This document shows positions 14,897 through 18,964 of a stretch of 18,964 nucleotides of DNA, piece after piece; the stretch's first letter is position 1; each line of letters begins with the position of its first letter. Location: assembly GCA_012798145.1 (NCBI GenBank), contig JAAZNT010000404.1:1-18964 (forward strand), written 5' to 3'. The notes under the pieces are model-generated. The model made no database searches, was not told where the DNA came from, and saw nothing but the letters and a program-made list of their open reading frames with translations. The stretch comes from Thermoanaerobaculaceae bacterium (lineage in GTDB: Bacteria; Acidobacteriota; UBA4820). The position numbers and the translations under genes are program-made.

Positions 14897-15490
14897 TTAT
14901 TCGCTTTTTGTTCCTCGTGGAACATTTATTAAAATGGTGGCAAAGGGGTCTTCTATCTTTAATCTTTGCTCAAAGTTATATTTATTAAGAAGTGCGCAAT
15001 ATTCCTTCTCTTTCTCACTTCCGGTAAAAACAATAAATTTTCCTTGAGGGTTGAGTTTCAAATGCGCGCCTTTTGCTATTTTTGATGTGATTTTTACCCC
15101 CCGCAGGGTTATAGTAGAAAAAGAAATATTTGTGTCCTTAAAATATTCCTCGGCGCTTTTTGTGACGACTTTTACGGGAAGGTTAAGAGAAATTGCGGCT
15201 TTAATTAGAAAACCTGCCTTTTTCTGCGATGGCTCAAGCAGTATCCAGGTTGTTTTTTCGCAAAGAATTGAGAGAGGCAGTGCAGGTATTCCGGAGCCGC
15301 TTCCAATATCAAGGCATTCCCCCTCCTCCACATAATCAACAATTTTTAAAAGAGGATTAATTCCCTTTCTCAAAGCCTCTTCTTTGTCTTTAAAGGAAGT
15401 TATATTGAATTTCTCCTTGAAATGAAAAAGAAGTGAAAGATATTCATCTATTTTCTTTCTTTTTTCAGGGTTGAGGGAGAAGAAATTCAT
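14897..15490 (-). CDS. rsmG: 16S rRNA (guanine527-N7)-methyltransferase, divergent
   Basis: RsmG methylates G527 of 16S rRNA using S-adenosylmethionine. The 197-residue protein lies after mnmG as in most bacteria, sharing an ATGA stop/start overlap with it. It has the N-terminal NITSF segment and the SAM-binding loop CLDIGSGSGIPALPLSIL (about 59-76). Several family-conserved stretches are altered. The usual RHxxDSL is replaced by RKGINPL, the LLDSxxKR acidic loop reads LLEPSQKK, and the late KG motif reads FTG. Identity therefore rests on fold motif plus position. The last codons (NVPRGTK) contain a parS-like palindrome. No clear terminator follows; an AT-only 6-bp inverted repeat at 14864-14881 is too weak. 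Confidence 0.85.
   Translation of the reverse strand: MNFFSLNPEKRKKIDEYLSLLFHFKEKFNITSFKDKEEALRKGINPLLKIVDYVEEGECLDIGSGSGIPALPLSILCEKTTWILLEPSQKKAGFLIKAAISLNLPVKVVTKSAEEYFKDTNISFSTITLRGVKITSKIAKGAHLKLNPQGKFIVFTGSEKEKEYCALLNKYNFEQRLKIEDPFATILINVPRGTKSE
14909..14924 (+). promoter_or_regulatory. parS-like centromere site inside the rsmG 3' end
   Basis: TGTTCCTCGTGGAACA differs at one central base from the palindrome TGTTCCACGTGGAACA. That palindrome is a common variant of the chromosomal parS site (B. subtilis type TGTTTCACGTGAAACA). Six-base arms TGTTCC/GGAACA are perfect. parS sites are known to cluster near origins and inside mnmG/rsmG/parAB genes, so location supports the call. ParB binding is inferred; no parA or parB gene is in the window. 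Confidence 0.6.
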
Positions 15491-17289
15491 TTTTTCCTTC
15501 TTTTTTCTATTTCAATTCTTAAAAGCGAAAGAGCAGCAGGAGTAACGCCGGGAATCCTTGAAGCGCTCAAAAGCGTCTCGGGTTTAGCCGCGCTCAGTCT
15601 TTCAACCATTTCCCTTGATAGCCCGGCAATTTTTTGGTAGTCAAGATCTTTTGGAAGTTTTACATAAAGCGCCGCCTCAATTTTCCTTGCTTCTTCGGCG
15701 AACCTCTTTCGGTAACCTTCGTTCCTGATTTCCGAAAAAAGGTAATTTTTCATAAAAGGATTTTCTATCGGAAAATCGTTTAACAAACTATTCTCTAACG
15801 AACTCTCCCTTTTTACGGCTTCAAAACAATTTCCCCCTTTTGTTTTGTGTTTCTTTAGCGCGCCAACCCACTTTCTAAAACTATTTTCCCATTCCTCTCT
15901 AAAGATTTTTTCTTCTTCGGGAATAAGGTTCTCTTCTTCTGCATATTTGCTCAGCCGCCGGTAAGCGGTATGTCTGTCAAGGAGCATCCTGTACTCAGCC
16001 CTTGATGTGAAAAGGCGGTAAGGTTCAAGAACTCCTTTTAAAACAAGATCTTCAACCATCACCCCAAGATAACTTTCGCTTCTTTGAAGTCTGAAGGGAG
16101 CCTTGCCTTTTAATTTTTTAATAATGTTGTATGCGGAGTAAAGCCCCAACCCTGCTGCCTCTTCGTAACCTGTTGTTCCAATCACCTGACCGGCGAAATA
16201 AAGCCCGTCAATTCCCTTTAGCGAAAGGTCAAAATTCAAATTGGTGGGTTGAATAAAATCGTATTCTACGGCATAGCCATAAACTTCCACTTTTGCTTCC
16301 TCAAGACCGGGAATTGTCCTGATAAATTCATCCTGCGCTTCAACAGGAAGGGATGTGGAAATCCCGTTTGGGTAAACAAGGTCGGAATCTACACCGTCGG
16401 GCTCAATAAAGACCTGATGCCTTTCGTGGTGCGGGAATTTTACAATTTTATCCTCAAGCGAAGGGCAGTATCGGGGTCCTATTCCCTTTATCAAGCCCTG
16501 AAATAGCGGGGATTTGTCAAGGAATTTGTTGACAACCTGCTTTGTCTTTTCTGTCGTGTAAGTCACATAACAGCAGGTTTGAGGAAGGAGAGGGAATGGC
16601 TTAGAATAAAGGGAAAACGGCTCTGGGGTTCTATCGCCCTCCTGCTTTTCAAGAATTTCATAGTTTATTGAGTCTTTTTTTAATCTTGCCGGCGTTCCGG
16701 TTTTTAATCTTGAAAGCGATATTCTCAATTTTTCAAGGGATAGAGAAAGTTGCTTTGACGGGGGTTCGCCTACTCTTCCCCCATCTTTGACGCTCATTCC
16801 CGTAAAAAGTTTTCCCCTCAAGAAAGTTCCCGCGGCAATTATGCAGTTTTTTGTTTTAATAAAAGTTCCGTCCTCAAGCCAAACTCCCCTTACGGAAGAA
16901 GAAGATTCAATTGAAACGGCTTCCCCTTCCAATATTTCAAGGTTTTTGAATGCACAAAGCGCATAGATTGCCTCTTGAGAATATCTGTTTCTGTCAGATT
17001 GACATCTTAAACCCTGAACTGCGGCTCCTTTGCTTGAGTTCAAAATCCTGAACTGGATACCGCTCTTGTCGGCAATTTTTGCCATCAACCCGCCCAAAGC
17101 GTCAATTTCTCTTACAAGATGTCCCTTGCCAACTCCTCCAACGCTCGGATTACAGGACATCCGTCCAATGAAATCTTTTCTTTGCGTTACAAGGGCGACA
17201 GAAAAACCCGCTTTTGCCAAAATATAGGATGCTTCAACCCCGGAGTGTCCCCCGCCAATAACAACGGCGTCAAAATTTAGTCTTCTCAT
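15487..17289 (-). CDS. mnmG: tRNA uridine-34 modification enzyme MnmG (FAD-dependent)
   Basis: MnmG works with MnmE to place the aminomethyl or carboxymethylaminomethyl group on U34 of certain tRNAs, using FAD and methylene-tetrahydrofolate. The 600-residue protein has the dinucleotide-binding motif GGGHSG (12-17), CNPSVGGVGKGHLVREIDALGG, GLRCQSDRNRY and GTFLRGKLFTG. The two cysteines known to be needed are present in CCYVTYTTEKT and GPRYCPSLEDK. The C-terminal helical region that binds MnmE ends LSASRIPGVTPAALSLLRIEIEKRRKK. I chose the ATG at 17289, which overlaps the mnmE TGA as ATGA, over a TTG 12 nt further upstream. Downstream it overlaps rsmG in the same way. Confidence 0.97.
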   Translation of the reverse strand: MRRLNFDAVVIGGGHSGVEASYILAKAGFSVALVTQRKDFIGRMSCNPSVGGVGKGHLVREIDALGGLMAKIADKSGIQFRILNSSKGAAVQGLRCQSDRNRYSQEAIYALCAFKNLEILEGEAVSIESSSSVRGVWLEDGTFIKTKNCIIAAGTFLRGKLFTGMSVKDGGRVGEPPSKQLSLSLEKLRISLSRLKTGTPARLKKDSINYEILEKQEGDRTPEPFSLYSKPFPLLPQTCCYVTYTTEKTKQVVNKFLDKSPLFQGLIKGIGPRYCPSLEDKIVKFPHHERHQVFIEPDGVDSDLVYPNGISTSLPVEAQDEFIRTIPGLEEAKVEVYGYAVEYDFIQPTNLNFDLSLKGIDGLYFAGQVIGTTGYEEAAGLGLYSAYNIIKKLKGKAPFRLQRSESYLGVMVEDLVLKGVLEPYRLFTSRAEYRMLLDRHTAYRRLSKYAEEENLIPEEEKIFREEWENSFRKWVGALKKHKTKGGNCFEAVKRESSLENSLLNDFPIENPFMKNYLFSEIRNEGYRKRFAEEARKIEAALYVKLPKDLDYQKIAGLSREMVERLSAAKPETLLSASRIPGVTPAALSLLRIEIEKRRKK

Positions 17290-18620
17290 TTGCCAATGCA
17301 AAAATCTTTAAAAATGGAATCGTAAATGATTTCAAGCGACTCCGTTTTAAAAAGTTCATCTATTTCAAAAAGAGCCCTTTTTAAAAAATCTGAGGCGGAA
17401 ACTTCGTCCCTTTGTTTTATTGATATGAACGCATCTTTTACAAATCGGGCTGTTTTTTGCACAGTCATCATCTCTCGCTCATCAAGAATCAAAAGTTCAC
17501 CTTTAGGTAAAGATGCCTTTAGCGAGGAAATGACCATTTTTATAAGTTTTTCAATTCCAAAACCGCTTAAATTACTAATCTCAACCACATTTTCAGGAAG
17601 AGACTTTTTTTTGTAAAGGTCTTTTTTCGTCGCAACTTTTATTATTTTCTTGCCTTTCAAAAAGGAAAGCGCCTCATCGTCGCTTTTTCTCCAACCCTTT
17701 TTTCCATCAAAAAGAAAGAGAACAAGATGAGCGCCTTCTGCCACTTTTATTGCTTTTTCGATTCCCGCTTTTTCAATTTTTTGGGATTTTTTCCTTGCTC
17801 CAGCCATATCGAGAAAAATTACCGGCAGTCCGTCAATTTCAAGTTTTTCCTCAAGAATATCTCTTGTGGTTCCGGGGTGCGGTGTTACGATCGCCCTCTC
17901 CCTTCCAAGAAGGTTGTTGAAAAGGGAAGATTTTCCTGAATTGGGAGCACCAAAAATGGCTACCTTAAATCCCTCTTTGACCTGTCTGCTTCTTTCTGAG
18001 ATTTTAAGAAGGTGGTCTATTTGCTTTTGCAAAGGGGACAATTCCTCTATCCACTTATTTATGTCTTCTTGGGGAACTTCCTCAGGGAAATCAATCCTTG
18101 CTTCCCAGCGGGCGAGAATTTCAATAATTGTTTCTGAAAGAGATTTCAATTCCCTTTCAATAATTTCCTGTGAAGCATAAACGGCAGAAGACTCTTTCAG
18201 TGTCTGTGCCTCCATAACCTTTTTAAGCCTTCGCGCCTCTTTCAAAGAAATTTTTCCGTTGATAAAAGCCCTAAAAGAGAATTCTCCGTTTTTTGCTTTT
18301 CTTATTCCAAAAGATTCAAGGGATGAGGACAAGATCTTAAGAACCGTTTCCGCTCCGTGGCAATGGAATTCGACGACATCTTCTCCAGTGTAAGAATTTG
18401 GCTTTTTGAAAAAAATTGCAACGATATCATCTATCGTATTCCCTTTCAAATCAAGCAGTTTTCCTCTGACGGCTGTTTTATGGGTTTTCATAAGAGAAGA
18501 GTGGCGGTCAAAAATTTTTTCTACCGCCTTTTTGGTAAGCTCCCCGGAGACTCTCACAACCCTCAGCGCTGAGCGCCCCGGGAAAGTCATTTCTCCGTAG
18601 ATTGTATCCAGTATATCCAT
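17286..18620 (-). CDS. mnmE: tRNA modification GTPase MnmE
   Basis: MnmE is the GTPase partner of MnmG in U34 modification. The 444-residue length is typical. The N-terminal folate-binding domain begins DTIYGEMTFPGRSALRVVRVSG, slightly off the usual DTIxAxATPxG start. The G domain, inserted in a helical domain, has G1 GAPNSGKS (224-231) with the potassium-coordinating Asn, TTRD (251-254), G3 DMAG (271-274) and G4 TKKD (331-334, Thr instead of Asn). The catalytic Glu after G3 is in place (E283 in KIEKAGIEKA). The protein ends in the invariant CIGK. It starts 3 nt after the yidC stop with no strong ribosome binding site, so translation is probably coupled. The jag/khpB gene often found between yidC and mnmE is absent. 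Confidence 0.97.
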   Translation of the reverse strand: MDILDTIYGEMTFPGRSALRVVRVSGELTKKAVEKIFDRHSSLMKTHKTAVRGKLLDLKGNTIDDIVAIFFKKPNSYTGEDVVEFHCHGAETVLKILSSSLESFGIRKAKNGEFSFRAFINGKISLKEARRLKKVMEAQTLKESSAVYASQEIIERELKSLSETIIEILARWEARIDFPEEVPQEDINKWIEELSPLQKQIDHLLKISERSRQVKEGFKVAIFGAPNSGKSSLFNNLLGRERAIVTPHPGTTRDILEEKLEIDGLPVIFLDMAGARKKSQKIEKAGIEKAIKVAEGAHLVLFLFDGKKGWRKSDDEALSFLKGKKIIKVATKKDLYKKKSLPENVVEISNLSGFGIEKLIKMVISSLKASLPKGELLILDEREMMTVQKTARFVKDAFISIKQRDEVSASDFLKRALFEIDELFKTESLEIIYDSIFKDFCIGK

Positions 18621-18623
18621 TTT

Positions 18624-18964
18624 TTAAGATGGTCGGGAAGGGCCCTTGGGGGTTGATTTTTTGTTTTTCTGGTTCATTAAGGCTCTTTTTTCCACCTGCT
18701 TGTTTATTATGTATTGCTGTCCCATTGTCAGAATATTGTTGGTAAGCCAGTAAAGCGTAAGCCCCGCAGGCGCCCAGAGGCAGAACCAAGTGAACATAAT
18801 GGGCATAAAATATAAAAGAAATTTTTGGCTTGTCTCAATCTGTTGTGTTGATGTCATTTTTGTAGATAAAAGCATAGAAATTCCCATCAAAATTGGTGTG
18901 ATGTAAAGCGGGTCGGGGAGAGATAAATCTTTGATCCATAGCATAAAATGGGCTCCCCTTAAAT
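18624..18964 (-). CDS. yidC: Membrane protein insertase YidC, C-terminal part
   Basis: The reading frame is open to the right window edge, so the N-terminal part lies outside. About 113 codons are visible. They include LRGAHFMLWIKDLSLPDPLYITPILMG, which matches the conserved LRGAPF...DLSxPDP loop and following helix of YidC/Oxa1. Then come a helix around FLLYFMPIMFTWFCLWAPAGLTLYW and a final NNILTMGQQYII segment. A lysine-rich cytoplasmic tail follows, as expected for ribosome contact. YidC inserts and folds inner-membrane proteins with or without SecYEG. The gene is first in the visible yidC-mnmE-mnmG-rsmG unit; rpmH and rnpA would be expected upstream, beyond the edge. Confidence 0.95.
   Translation of the reverse strand, partial: LRGAHFMLWIKDLSLPDPLYITPILMGISMLLSTKMTSTQQIETSQKFLLYFMPIMFTWFCLWAPAGLTLYWLTNNILTMGQQYIINKQVEKRALMNQKNKKSTPKGPSRPS

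Noticed and set aside
18508..18789. A 93-codon minus-strand frame across the yidC-mnmE junction.
   Set aside because: It overlaps two well-identified genes in another frame and shows no recognisable features.

Overview
The window is an AT-rich bacterial chromosome segment spanning the replication-origin neighbourhood. Every convincing gene lies on the minus strand and is read right to left. Three things suggest a Gram-negative, diderm-type bacterium: GyrB is the long (~800 aa) type with an insertion between its TOPRIM parts; several products look exported; and there is an AsmA-like membrane-anchored protein. The phylum cannot be named from sequence alone. DUF4097-like and DUF4412-like secreted proteins would fit a deep-branching lineage, but that is inference.

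Layout from right to left. Positions 18964-14897 hold yidC (5' part cut by the window edge), mnmE, mnmG and rsmG. The genes are almost fused: a 3-nt gap, then two ATGA stop/start overlaps. They serve membrane-protein insertion, tRNA wobble-uridine modification and 16S rRNA methylation. A parS-like palindrome lies in the 3' end of rsmG, but parA and parB do not follow. A 247-bp gap (14650-14896) holds a GC-rich double hairpin and a good sigma70-type promoter. That promoter drives an exported DUF4412-like protein (14649-13663).

A 223-bp leader (13440-13662) precedes dnaA. It holds a 59-bp copy of a dispersed repeat, an inverted repeat, one or two extended -10 promoters and an inverted pair of DnaA boxes beside the dnaA start. 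Then come dnaA, a 213-bp gap and dnaN. The gap has the parts expected of a bacterial origin of replication: a DnaA-box-like cluster, a GC-rich block, TAG-type triplets and an A/T-only tract. gyrB and gyrA follow (initiator, sliding clamp, gyrase).

Immediately after gyrA, with no gap, come an exported TPR protein and a large exported protein of unknown function. A DUF4097-like exported protein, a nitroreductase-family flavoprotein and an AsmA-like protein follow. The second copy of the dispersed repeat lies at the far left edge in the opposite orientation, so the two copies bracket the dnaA-to-AsmA block.

No tRNA, rRNA, CRISPR array, transposase or complete insertion sequence was seen. No gap exceeds 300 bp. 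The most interesting signals are the inverted 60-bp repeat pair, the candidate oriC, the parS-like site without parAB, and the unusual co-directional arrangement of rsmG and dnaA.
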